Positions 33,274 through 44,921 of a DNA stretch of 64,000 nucleotides are shown piece after piece (positions within the stretch are counted from its first letter, which is position 1; each line of letters begins with the position of its first letter). The translations under genes were made by a program, and so were the position numbers. The notes below the pieces were generated by a model. That model saw only the letters and a program-made list of their open reading frames with translations. It had not been told where the DNA came from and did not search any database. Origin of the DNA: Allacma fusca (Eukaryota; Arthropoda; Collembola; Symphypleona; Sminthuridae); NCBI GenBank assembly GCA_947179485.1, contig OX359246.1, positions 20,026,001 to 20,090,000 of the forward strand. Direction: 5' to 3'.

Positions 33274-34550
33274 GGCACTCGTTAGATGATTGGTCCACCT
33301 GTTAAAAAAATTGAAAATCAAAGTTTAAATTCTCTCAAATAAAACTCCTTTTAATTTCTACAGATGAGTGGGAGTTGCAAATGGGATCGTATTTAAGCAT
33401 CGAATGAGGACTATTTATACATACCGTTACTTAATAGGAAGAGGAAAATTGCAAACTGGAATTATAAACAGGAATACACAGGAATACACTTATTTTGCAT
33501 TTGTGGAATCAAATAGGATTTACTTTCAGGATAGGTCAAATGTGTATAATCCTCACTACAGATAACAGTTAATCCAAAACATTGTGATACCTACATATAT
33601 CATCTCGTGTTAACAGCACAAAAAACTGCCAAGGAAGAAACAAACCATGTTTTCATTTAGCTCTCTTTATTTGCAATTCAATAATCTATAGCAGACTCGA
33701 TGTAGCTTGGGTAGGTTTTAGGACTACAAGACCATAATTTTTTTGAAAGTATGCTTTTTTATACACAATACTTGGAATTACGGAAAAGTAATAATTAGCA
33801 GATCAACTGTATAGTCTGAATATGTAATTTCTTGCAAATTCAACTGACTGATATGATTAATGATGAGCCAATTCTGAGAATTATGATACCCAGAGTTCAA
33901 GGAAATAAATAATATACAAGTTAACTGTAAAACAAAATGATCAAATGGGACAACGTGGCTACTAGAATTTAACGCGGTAATCTACATATACTAACCCTTC
34001 ACAAATAAATGAATTTATCGCTACTTTACACTAGCTACATACATATGTAATCAAAGCTATATGCGTATCTATGAAAGTATACCAAGTTCACACTATTCAC
34101 AATAACAACGTGTGATACGCCGTATTTGCTAGATTTTGTTCAATGCATTAGGCTGGATTCAGTTAAGACGCAAATCGTAAAACATTTATTAAATCAAACT
34201 TGAATACTAGAATCTAACTCAAATACTTTTGTTTCATTATAATTCTACCTCACAGTTTTATTTCCTGTGACCACAGGAAATGGTATGCAAAATGCGCTTG
34301 ACGTTTGTGACTGTTTAGTTATTGACCTACAAATGTCAATGGAACATAATCCTAGGAAAAATCTGGAAAATAATTTGTTTACCATTCCAGTTATATGGTG
34401 TAGTGTAGGACCGTAATTGAAATCGAAAGGAAAACAATTTTATCACTTGATCATGCATTACCATGGACAATTTTGCAATTCGTATGTGCAATCATTCAAT
34501 TATTATATCGAAACTGGCCCATACCATGGTCTAAACATTGCGAAGCATCA
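33274..34550. other. Intergenic, no gene seen
   Basis: AT-rich spacer upstream of the amidase gene, expected to contain its promoter. No credible reading frame, RNA gene or repeat boundary noticed. Confidence 0.5.
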
Positions 34551-34558
34551 AAAATAAG

Positions 34559-35601
34559 CAGGGTTGCTGATTTTTTGAAATAAATCAAAAAAATCAGATT
34601 TATTTGATTTAAATCGGATTTTTTTGATTTAAATCAATATTTTATGATTTAAATTCAAAATTTTATCGTACGACAGAATTTCCATACAAATATTTGGATT
34701 TTAATTTTCCTAATAATATTGTACGCTGTTGACACCAATGAAACTTGAACAATTAATGTAATGTATTGAGAGAAAATTTCAGAGGCAAGCCAACTATCTA
34801 ATAGGAAATAAAAAACTGGTTTTTGAAGTCAAACGCTGTGTTGGACAGATACCGACTGTCTCATTTGGATTTTTATTGATTAATGTATACACGATACACA
34901 TTATATAAAATGTGTATAGTATGTACATATGTATACAGTGTTTCGGGACGGGATGGTAGAATATGTTGGGACAGAAAAATTATATCCAAATTGGGAATAT
35001 ACCGTTTAAACAAGTGTGAATATCTCTGTACAAAAGTATAACATTTAAAAAATGCAAAATTCACACAGTCAAACCTTGCCACTTTAAACGGTACTCTTTT
35101 AGAAAGATGGGATATTGGGATGTTTTTGTAGTTTCTGTTACGGACGAGACAATTTCGGGATATAAATATTGTCCCCGTGTTATTTTGGGACGGCATTGGA
35201 ATAATAATTTTTGTCAATGGATTTTGAAACGAGACGGAATCTTCTGTGGGACATAACAATTATCCCCAGCAGAAGCTCTAGTATTATACAATACTTCAAA
35301 ACTCACTCATATCCAAATTTTATGGGACTGTGACAGCTTGACAGATAATCAATATGTCAACGTACCCAAATTATCCTGAAAATTATCAAAATCCTAAATG
35401 GTCTCATGCCAAAAAATTTGTAAAAACACAAAAATGGACGTTTAACAACGTTTGGAGACGTAAAATTATATTTTATCTAACCGCAAAAGTTGAAAAGTCA
35501 ATTTTGATTTAAATCAATGATTTATTTGAAAAAAATCAAGTGATTTAAATCTTGATTTAAATCAAGATTTAAATCAACGTGATTTAAATCAAGCCACCCT
35601 G
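34559..35601. mobile_element. hAT-type MITE with GATTTAAATC repeats and 8-bp target duplication
   Basis: Starts CAGGGTTGCTGATTTTTT and ends AAATCAAGCCACCCTG, with imperfect inverted termini beginning CAGGGT, as in hAT elements. A perfect 8-bp direct repeat AAAATAAG flanks it (34551-34558 and 35602-35609). Both ends are packed with the palindrome GATTTAAATC in tandem and inverted orientation (34606-34656, 35505-35594). No transposase. A 128-codon frame inside (35259-34873, minus) is unrecognised and probably chance. Confidence 0.85.
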
Positions 35602-35609
35602 AAAATAAG

Positions 35610-36884
35610 TATCCCTCAAACTGGGGTTACACGCATTCTCGCTTTTAGCATCCTGTGGAGGAATCAGGGCTCACTAGCTTTACTAATAATAATAAAATAC
35701 TTTGAATAAAATGTATCATACCTGTTAATTGTAGGTAATTGTTGAGACTAGTACGTCGGGGAAGAAAAATAGAAAATGGAATGTCTATGTATTACTGGGG
35801 CGATTAATGACTAGATATGCTCATAAAACCAATTTAAGAAGACAAACAGATGAAGCACAAGGTTTACGTATGGTGCTTATTAAATATAACACTAGGAGGA
35901 ATGCACATGAATTCTAGAATTATGTATATATTGAATATACTGTTACACTCCAATTGTGTGATGCCTAGGAGTTGACCTCACAATTACGCTTGCAGTTTGC
36001 ACCAGGAAATTGATTGTGGTATAAAATAATGTCAAGAATACAAATGTTGCAGTATTTATACAAATTACAGATATTTATTTTATGGACGTCAGCAAATCAA
36101 AGGAATCAACCACAAACAACATTGTGACTAAAATATTATTTAGTTATTGCTGTAAAAGGGAAGTTAATTAAACCACAATCTGAAAAATTTACCTTGAATA
36201 ATAATTAATATTTTCGTCGTTTATTCCTTGAGCTTCATCTATTCTACGCTTAGCTTTGTTTGGATTTCCTGGAGTAGCGAGTTGATCATATTTCCCTCAG
36301 TATTGATTCTTTAAATACTGCTTCTTGAACGATTTCTAATGCCGTCATACTCTTTCCTATCTGCGTCCATAGCCTATTCTGAAACCGGAAAAGTGGCAAA
36401 ATGGGAGCTAAAATGCAAAAACAATTCCACGAATAACACGCTTCAAATAAATAATGATGAGTAAACTATAGGTGTTGCGTCAACAATATATTCTGCTGCT
36501 GCATTTAATATTATATCAAATATACTTTAGAAAATCCAACACTACTGTAGCAATTACGAGCATTCCTGTGAGAAGTTGAGGGCATTTAGAAGCATGAGCC
36601 ATTTAAGAGAATCGTGCGTTACACACCTGTCCTTAATTGGCTATCTATCGTTTCATATTGCCTCAACGTAATGAAAGTGTGAATGTTGAATATTTTACGG
36701 ATTCTTTGGCATTTCTATGAACTACATGGCATTAGTGCACGTAAACGAAAGTCACTAGGCCCGCGTTATTAATCTGTTAACAAGCAAGCTTGAAATGCTC
36801 CTGTAAAGGGTAATTGCTACATATGCATATACAAACAACTATTTGTGAAATTGGATAACAAGTAGCACTTTTTATCTGATCTGC
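35610..36884. other. Intergenic, no gene seen
   Basis: No supported gene. A patch near 36205-36390 gives short open stretches on the minus strand (NPNKAKRRIDEAQG) but no start, splice pattern or recognisable family. Confidence 0.45.
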
Positions 36885-37218
36885 AAAATTGTAAAAAATT
36901 AATTTATTTTAAGTACTTAGTCAAGTATCTTTGTGTTCAGTCCACCCTGCTAATACATTCTCAGACAAATTAATGGAATTGCGATTCCTCATAATACAGT
37001 ACATATGAAATTTAATTTGATGCATAGGTTTTATTAGCACTCTCGTCTTTTTATACACTTTACTGGCTCATTGAAACTATTTACAATACGCATTGTTGAA
37101 ATTTAATACGTCCGACGCTCCAAATAGTACAAATCATACAACTCTTCTCTCATAACCAGAGGTTACTTCCTTTGTGGCATAAACCTGGTAATAACATTCA
37201 CAGTTCGCAGTTTCAATA

Positions 37219-38457
37219 ATGCCAAACATGGCGTCAAATTTTTTTAATACAGTTTTCTTAATGTCTGCAAATATTTTCTGTACCTTTGCTTTTACTTTTG
37301 AAATAAAAATTTTACAAAGCCTAGAAATTTGTTCCATCCTTATTGTTTCACCTGAAGGTATAGTTGGAGCCAAATATGAAATTCTTGAGGATCTTCATAC
37401 TTTAACCAGTAACCTTGTACCACGAACGCCTGTAAGAATTGCTATTGCTCGAAACAGTGATGCAGAAGTTCCTGAAACGATCTCAACACCGGAAGCGATG
37501 AAATTCAATAATTGTACCGCTCTTTGTATATTAGACTACTCAGAACCAGATCCTGAAGAGTCCTTCTCGGATATACCAAATATGGTTAAAACTAGGGGTA
37601 CCACAAATTATCTCGTCATTTTTACCTCGAATAATATTTTGAACAATGTATCCCCCTTTTTTTCCGATATACCATTTTCTGCTGTGATAATTTTTGTGGT
37701 CAATGGAACTCACCCACACTTACTTTCCATGCCAAACCTATTTTCACCATTTGAAGGCTTAATGACAATACCAATTGAAAATTTCTCCCTGCAAAATCTG
37801 CAAAGACAAAATGAAAGGATTAATAAAAACCTCTTCGGCTCACCTGTCTACCAAGAAGTATTTGTCACTGAGACCAATTGCATTTTCCTCCCCTATTTTA
37901 AAGATCAAGCTGTAGAATGTGCCCTGGAAATGATCTCAAAATATCTAAATTACACCGTTTACCTTTACCTCAACATGGACATACTCGAGGAAAACATTAC
38001 ATCACCTGGAGCTGGTCGCATTGTATCTTCTCTAAAATTCGATGCTGATCTGTACAAATATCTGGACTCCACACAGCTGACTGGACGGGCATATGACTGG
38101 GTCATAACAGGAGAGGAGTACACGTCCTTCTCATTCCTTTGGGTTTCTAAATCAATCCTTGATTACAATTCGCTGTTTAAGGCAATGGACGGCGAGTCTT
38201 GGGTATTAACCTCATTATCTGTAATGGGGCTTACAATCGTTCTCATTTCTTTAAAATATCTCAAGAAAAAATGGTACAACATCCCCAGCGGTGGCGACTC
38301 CTGCCTTTTGGCATTTAATACAATTACGCCTGTTTTACTCGAACAAAGCCCAGTACCAGAGAAAACATATGCACAATTTTTTGGGCTGCAAGGTGCAGGT
38401 TTGATACTTCTTGGCACTAATTTGGAAGTACCAAAAAGTCAGCTGGGTACGTGCTGA
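37219..38457 (+). pseudogene. Ionotropic-receptor-like gene, copy C, truncated by internal deletion
   Basis: 412 codons open from MPNMASNFFNTVFLMSANIF through the ectodomain, WVITGEEYTSFSFLWVSKS and TM1, to LQGAGLILL. There the sequence jumps to the 3' end seen in copy A: CTTGATACTTCTTGG joins CACTAATTTGGAAGTACC near 38415. Compared with A about 0.7 kb is missing, including the rest of the channel domain and ligand-binding lobe 2, and the frame after the junction is wrong (stop at 38455-38457). The orphaned last TM continues to 38590. It could still produce a truncated soluble-plus-TM1 protein, but a working channel is not possible. Confidence 0.85.
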
Positions 38458-38856
38458 ACCACTGGATACTCAAGTTTTGATGGTCGTATTTTCAGGATTT
38501 CTTTTAGGCTTGTCCATTGCTTCGTGCATTCTGTTTCTTGAATTTTGCAGTTCTTTGAAAAATCCAAGGAACGGAAATTCGACCGTATAGTTACTTTATT
38601 TATACAAATTCAGAGTAATAAATAAATAATGTTTTAAACATACGGGTAGATTTTTGGACATCTCGTAAAATAGGAAATGAGTTAAGTATAATTGGTTTTT
38701 AATCGTCGATCAATTAACTTGTTTGTTTTACTCTGACTACCTTTGGCCGCAAAATTCAGCTGCTAAAAATGCGTCAATACGTGCATGTATGCGAGTGTTA
38801 TAGATTTAGGTTGTAAATAAGGATCTATATTTTCGTAATATGCACATTTAGATTAG

Positions 38857-39012
38857 CCTAATTTTGCCAGGCGAAATTTCTCTCGTCTTTGCAACAATCC
38901 AATCCAAATAATTCTAAACTTTGGTGTAAACCCCTGGTTGGGCCCACTGACAATGAGCACATCCGTATCCCCAACTTGTAACACCGACAGCATGTCGTCT
39001 TTTTTATCTACA
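38857..39012 (-). pseudogene. Trypsin last-exon relic (block C)
   Basis: Nucleotide match to the last exon of the trypsin at 41426-41595 (TTTGGTGTAAACCCCTGGTT, TCTCTCGTCTTTGCAACAAT) with point changes. No companion exons. Same position relative to the receptor as in block A. Confidence 0.85.
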
Positions 39013-40137
39013 TATATTTTAAATAGAAGCCTAACAGTCAACTGATGTAATTATTACATAGGCAATATGGGTTAAATGTATTTTCGATTTCAATAAAAAC
39101 AGTCTTCTTGCATTTTGACAAAACTTCGCTTTGGGCAAAATATATCTGTAGAAGGTGCAAGACGCAAGTCTCATTAAATATAATATACATAGACTGCACG
39201 CAGCATGCAGCTTACAGTAAGAGCAAAAGCATAAATAGCAGCAAGGGTAATATATTAGCCCACATTGTATTTATATATACTGAAGTCTCTTAATGTCATA
39301 TAACAAATATTAAATTCAGATGACATTATAGACAATGTATGCCTATCGTATCATTCATTATTAATAAAACTGGCCTGATTTTCTATAAAAAAGATATGTC
39401 TTTTAATAAGAGACGCTGAATAATTTTTTCCATTGGGGACAAAATGCATAATAAAATATTAATTTAACACCGCGTAAGTTTTTCTCACTTAAGAAACCAC
39501 TTTAAGTCACGTAGATGTACTCGTGTTTGAAGAGTCCACTGTACGAACAACACGATGACGCAAACGGCTCATATTGCTTTCAGAATAAATAGTAATAGCA
39601 CATACAGTATGTATGTATGTGCTAAATTTGTACGTGATAGTACATATAGAGTGTTACATGTCACACACATTGAGAAAATGAATATCAAGCGGCCACACAA
39701 ATACAACAAATACACACATTCCGATGTAGTGCAAGTGCTTGTGCATTCAGGCTATGGAAACTCACACCTAAGATAGTGTACAATTTTGTCGCGTTCATAA
39801 TTCATGAAAGCGTAAATATCTATCAATTACCCATAAGAAGGACTAGAAGGAGGTCACGGAACTGGAACTAAGTTTAGATGAGCGAAGAGATGATTGTAAC
39901 AGCAGAAACAACGCCCGTGATCAATATGATAGCTGGAATGAAAAACAGGTACTACGATATACATGCAACAAGGAAAAGTGTAATGTTATCATTTGTAAGA
40001 AGGGCCTAATAAGATATGCATTTACCTATTTTGTTCCGGAATTATCTCCGACGAAGGCAGTTGTTACAGCTGGAGGTGTCATCATCCCCAAGAAACATAT
40101 ATGTGGGTATGTTTATTGTGCTTTTTATACGCTCATA

Positions 40138-40818
40138 CAGTGAATTTCCTATATAGTGGTTTCCAAGGGAGTGACAAATTCCTGCCACTATATAGGGATG
40201 CCACTGTATGTGACTAATGGTTAACTATGTACTATTAATGTTTATAGTCCATAACTATAGCTAAATACATTTACAGAATACGCAAAAATATGAGGTATCA
40301 GCCTCATTGAGTTTAAGATGTTCAGTAACTTTAGTTTTCCTCATACTATTAATAATGTTAGTCGTAACAAACTTTTCGAATGCAAAGGTCACCATTCCAG
40401 AAACCAAATTCCTGGAATTATGTTAATGGGAATTACTTCCACTGAGTACTCTGCGGTTTTGTCACTATGAGGTTTTACTTTTTTATTTATTTTATTCTTT
40501 TGAAAAGGAAACTGTATTAACATTTGAAATAAAAATTGAACCAACCGAGATAAGCATTATTAATCGCCCGCACGTTTTATAACAACATGTTATACTTTTG
40601 TAGCCATTATCTAGCTAATTTTATGCCAACTGCCATTATAATTTTGCATTAACTGGGCCACCGTAACACATAATAGTGCCATTATAGAGAGAATACCATT
40701 ATAGCGGGTGCCACTATACTGTATACCTTTAACATTGCAAACCTCTAGGGAGGGTTTTTTGATGCCATTAAAGAGGGAATGTCATCTAAGAGGAAACCAC
40801 TATATGGGAAATTCACTG
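40138..40818. mobile_element. TA-flanked MITE (Tc1/mariner-pogo type)
   Basis: 681 bp. 27-bp terminal inverted repeats with one mismatch lie at 40138-40164 and 40792-40818; they begin CAGTGAATTTCC and contain ATATAGTGGTTTCC. Target duplication is TA on both sides (40136-40137, 40819-40820). Further inner repeats of CCACTATA lie near both ends. No transposase. The CAGT start and TA duplication fit pogo/Tigger-like elements. Confidence 0.8.
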
Positions 40819-41425
40819 TATATAAGTTCACAATTGTCAACTTACATATTTGCAGACTTGACAAATAACACTTTCCCTTAAATTACTTGACATGCAAATA
40901 CCAGTATTCTACCTACATAGCATTTTAGTGATTAGATAGTTAACACATTTGATAAAAATTCATATATAGCATTTGTCATTATTTCCTTTCGGCATAGCAT
41001 TTCTTGGGATACATTTTCCTTATTATTATATGATACAAAAATGTTTTCCAATTAAAAAGCTAAAACAGGCTCGCGGACCTCACCCTCACATTATAATATT
41101 ATTTATAATAGATATATCTACGTATAATTTATTTTTATAATGTATGTTTATAACGTGTATTATATACATCCAGAGTAATACATAAAAAATGTAAACATAA
41201 GGCTAAAATAGATAACGTTTAAAGTACGAAATAACTTAAAAACAATTCGTTTTTAATCGACGATCAATTCACATGTTCGTTTGTCAAGGGCTACATTTGA
41301 CCGCAAAATTTGGCACCTGAAAATCCGCAAGCACGTACATATGTAATTATATAATTATATATATATGTGTATTATTGATTCAGATAATTAGTAAATAATG
41401 AAAATTATTAAAATTCAAAGAACAA

Positions 41426-43289
41426 TCAAATCTTACCAGGTGAAATTTCTCTCGCCTTTCCAACAATCCAATCCAAATAATCCGACACTTTGGTGTAAAC
41501 CCCTGGTTGGGCCCACCGAGCACAACCGAATCCCCAGCTGGTAACACCGACTGTATGTAATCTATTGTCACGACCTTTTACATCGATCCCTCCACCTACA
41601 ATAGAAGGGAAATTGTCAACAACAAGATGGGTTCGATATATTTTCGAATCCTATCTAAATTTCTGTTAACATTTTGGAAAACATTTACTGATGGTAAAAT
41701 ATCCCGGATATACAAGTTTCAAGTCTAGTTAAATACAAACGATATAGGTTCAATGTGGTTTACGCTCAAATCAAAATGCTTCGAAATGCTCATCCCATCC
41801 GTTTTGCCTCTTCACCGGGGACTACGACCCTCTTTATAATAGCAATGCAGATTTTTGCAGGCCACCAGAACTTACCATGGTATTTACTACTAACTACTTC
41901 AGAAAATTTGACAGACTAAATCCCAACCTGAATCTCCCTGACAAGTATCCTTCCCATGCTCGTAAGCACAAATAGTGGATTGACTGATGAAGACTCCAAC
42001 AGTGAAGAAAAATCTCCTCCAGCACCGGTCATACGGAATGACAGGCAAACTAACGGCATGCAAATAGCTCACAGTATTACCCCCTTGCATTGGCCTCCCC
42101 CAACCGGAGGCTATCACAACGTGGTTGGAGAAGTTTGAAGTTTTATAACGAAATGGTAAGCAAGCTGGTTTCACCTTAAAACAGAAACGTGCAAATTAAT
42201 TCCCACCAATTGATCATGTAACCTAAAATTATTTTTGCAGCATCATTGTCTGTGGTGCAAAATTGCACAAATTATTATTGACATGACTTGATGATCAACT
42301 CACCGAATCAGACTGGACAAGAGGTTCTTCTAGTACCAACAATGCAATGTCGTCTTTGTAAGACGACCAAACGCCTAAACCGTTGGTGAAACTGAAACAA
42401 AAATTTAATATCCAACTATTTAAACATACAAAACATAGTATTTTTAGCAAAGCGTTCATTATTTACAATTTACAATGCAAGATTGCTTAAGACACTAAAA
42501 TAGTTAGTTTCCATCGAAAGATCATTTAACGCCAACAATACAATTATTCTTGTAGGGTAAACTCCTGAGTGCAACACGATACTTATATGTACATTTGCTA
42601 CATTTGTAATTTTAAAAATAGCAAGAATAGAACTGGCAATGTGTCCGGAAGGCAAATAGTCAACATGAATTGTTGTGTTCTTCTATATTTTGAGAGAATA
42701 TAATTTGAGAAATGACATTCTTAAAAGGAGTTCAGTTACTTCTGGTGAATGATGTATTTTGATATTTTCCGCATTTGACTCATTCGTATGCCCGTAATAT
42801 TTGTGAACCCCACAGCGGCGTACAATTTAGTAACGGTGACTTCATCAGACATCCAATAAGTTTTGGGTTGAAGGCAATGAGCTGCTGTCAGTATCATGTT
42901 TGAGCGGATGATAGTACCCCCACAAATCAGTTTCAATTTCTTTTCTGGATTGTTCTTCGAAAAAAGTCCAACTCTCCAAGGAAATTCATCCTCTCGCACG
43001 GTATCACCTCCAACTACCTTCAAATCCTTTGAAAGCCAAAATGTTTACGAATATTAAATTTAGTAAAGGAAAGATTTTATAATTTTATTTATAATATATT
43101 TACGCCATAATTATTGTAAAAAATCAAACTTACCCTATTCCCGTACTTGTTCACTCCACACACGCAATTCTTTCCCCTTGCTCTTGTCACGTCGTTGGTT
43201 GCTTCATCCTTAGTAGGGCTGGGATCCAGGGCTGACACTATGGTCAAAGCAAAAATAATTGAAACTGAAGTTATCCAGCTACCCAACAT
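41426..43289 (-). CDS. Trypsin-like serine protease (S1A), complete, 5 exons
   Basis: Secreted endopeptidase zymogen, 312 aa. Exons on the minus strand: 43289-43134, 43017-42740, 42391-42304, 42174-41928, 41595-41426, all GT..AG and in frame. Signal peptide [20 protein letters not shown]; a pro-segment with [12 protein letters not shown], whose cysteine presumably stays disulphide-linked to the protease; activation between R52 and VVGG. Catalytic triad H99 (TAAHC), D159 (KDDIALL), S256 (CQGDSGG). D250, six residues before the serine, predicts cleavage after Lys/Arg. [18 protein letters not shown] closes the pocket. This CxCG pro-segment type is common in arthropod haemolymph or digestive proteases. 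Fragments of its last exon recur at 24578 and 38857. Confidence 0.93.
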
Positions 43290-44921
43290 AACTGATTACA
43301 ATGAATTTTGTACCTAGTTGGTCTAAATAAATGTAATATTATTATAAAAGTTGTCAAAATTTAATTCTGTGTGCTTTGTCTTCTGGCTATTCTCAAGTAT
43401 GTGATTTCAAACTAAAAATGAAATTTTCCTTCGTAGGCACATGTGAATTTAGGCAAGAATGAACTTCATTTCTATTCATAGATTTTTGAAGAGAACATCA
43501 AGAGAAAATGCCTGAGGAGTCATAGTAATGAAAAAGCAGGGAAGAAATTTGGGTCATGCTTGAACTACTGCTCCAATTCTTCTCCTCGTGTCCAGACTTG
43601 TTAAGCACGTATTGGCAATTACATTTGTATACATATGGAAATAAATGTGTATATTTTTGTGTTAAAGTGCATACAAAATAAATATTTAAATATTAGGTGT
43701 ACATATGGAGTCATTTCAATGACACTGTTGCCAGTGATCAGTGAAAGCCTATGAGGCTTCAAGTAAAATTATATGTAAAGTATAACATAACTGAAATGTA
43801 ATATGTTAAGAGTATACAGATCTGTATAGATACAGTACAGGTAATTATTTAATTACTTATGTCTGTCTATGATATTTTTGATAGCTGGTCGTTATATATA
43901 CTGTAATTACTACTGTATATAAAATGACCTGCAATCTTAAGTAGTTGCAATTTGTACTAAACTAAAAACAGGCTCCCATTTCATCGAATGGAAAAATTAT
44001 AATTCTGTTGCGAACTCTTTCTATATAAGATGTAAGGTCACCCCAAAAGTGGAAGCAATTGGGAAATAATGGTACTAATGTCAATATGATAATAAATTTC
44101 TGCTTTTGCCCACACATTCCTACAGAGAAAGTAGGAAGTTTCATGCAATGAGCGGCAAAGTCCTGTGTACACAAATACACTAATTTTAATAAAAAGAAAT
44201 GTAACAATTTCATGCATCAGTTAATTTTGTTCATCCAAGTATTTTTTGCTCCGTTGCATATTTATTCGCTATATATACTGGTCAAAACCTTTAACGAAAG
44301 GATTTTGTTTGATGAAAAGCCTCTCAAAGATAATTACTTAAAAGTAATTGAACTCAGAGTAATTATTTTGGAATCAGTATCATTAGCTTTAGATACGACT
44401 AGGATATCCCGTTAACTGCATTTAGTTCCGCATAATTAACCCCCGTAACCCTTCACCCACAGTTAAATGTGCCAGCCAGGCCGGCTCCTAGAGTGCATAC
44501 TGAAACTACATAAGTAATTATATAACATATTAGCAGCTCCAGAAGCAAACTTTAATCCAAAAAAAAACTCTGGTAATAACAAATCTGGTTTGTATTGCTT
44601 TCATCCAATACGTTCACAACCCCAATGAAGTAAACAGAATTAATGTATCATCATGTGTTGGATTTAATAATTAATTTATTCCTATACTCTTACTCTTTTG
44701 CGAAGCTTATTATAATTTGATACTGATTTGGAGAGGTTCGTAGAATCATAATAGAAAAGAAGAGAAGCTCAAAAATCCCTGTATCCAGGTAAGAAATCCC
44801 AAGTTCCAGTATACCTGTAAGAAATATCTCATAATGTAATACCATCATTATTGCTTGAAATAGTATTCCAATTTGTAATAAAATATTTGTTTTAATTATT
44901 TAAAATATAGCACAGCTGTAA
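43290..44921. other. Intergenic, no gene seen
   Basis: AT-rich spacer. The trypsin promoter should lie at its left end and that of the secreted protein at its right end. Frames at 43962-44213 (minus) and 44212-44415 (plus) lack any support. Confidence 0.5.

Larger units (their letters stand above)
36885..40075. repeat. Duplicated block C (receptor C + trypsin exon + tail)
   Basis: Sister of block A (21905-26730). Retains the empty sites for the MITE and the solo LTR of block A, but carries its own internal deletion in the receptor. Confidence 0.85.

Noticed and set aside
34873..35259. A 128-codon minus-strand frame inside the GATTTAAATC MITE
   Set aside because: No recognisable domain, lies in a non-autonomous element, no splice or promoter support.
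38853..39041. Minus-strand 62-codon frame over the trypsin relic
   Set aside because: It is the wrong frame of the trypsin exon copy.
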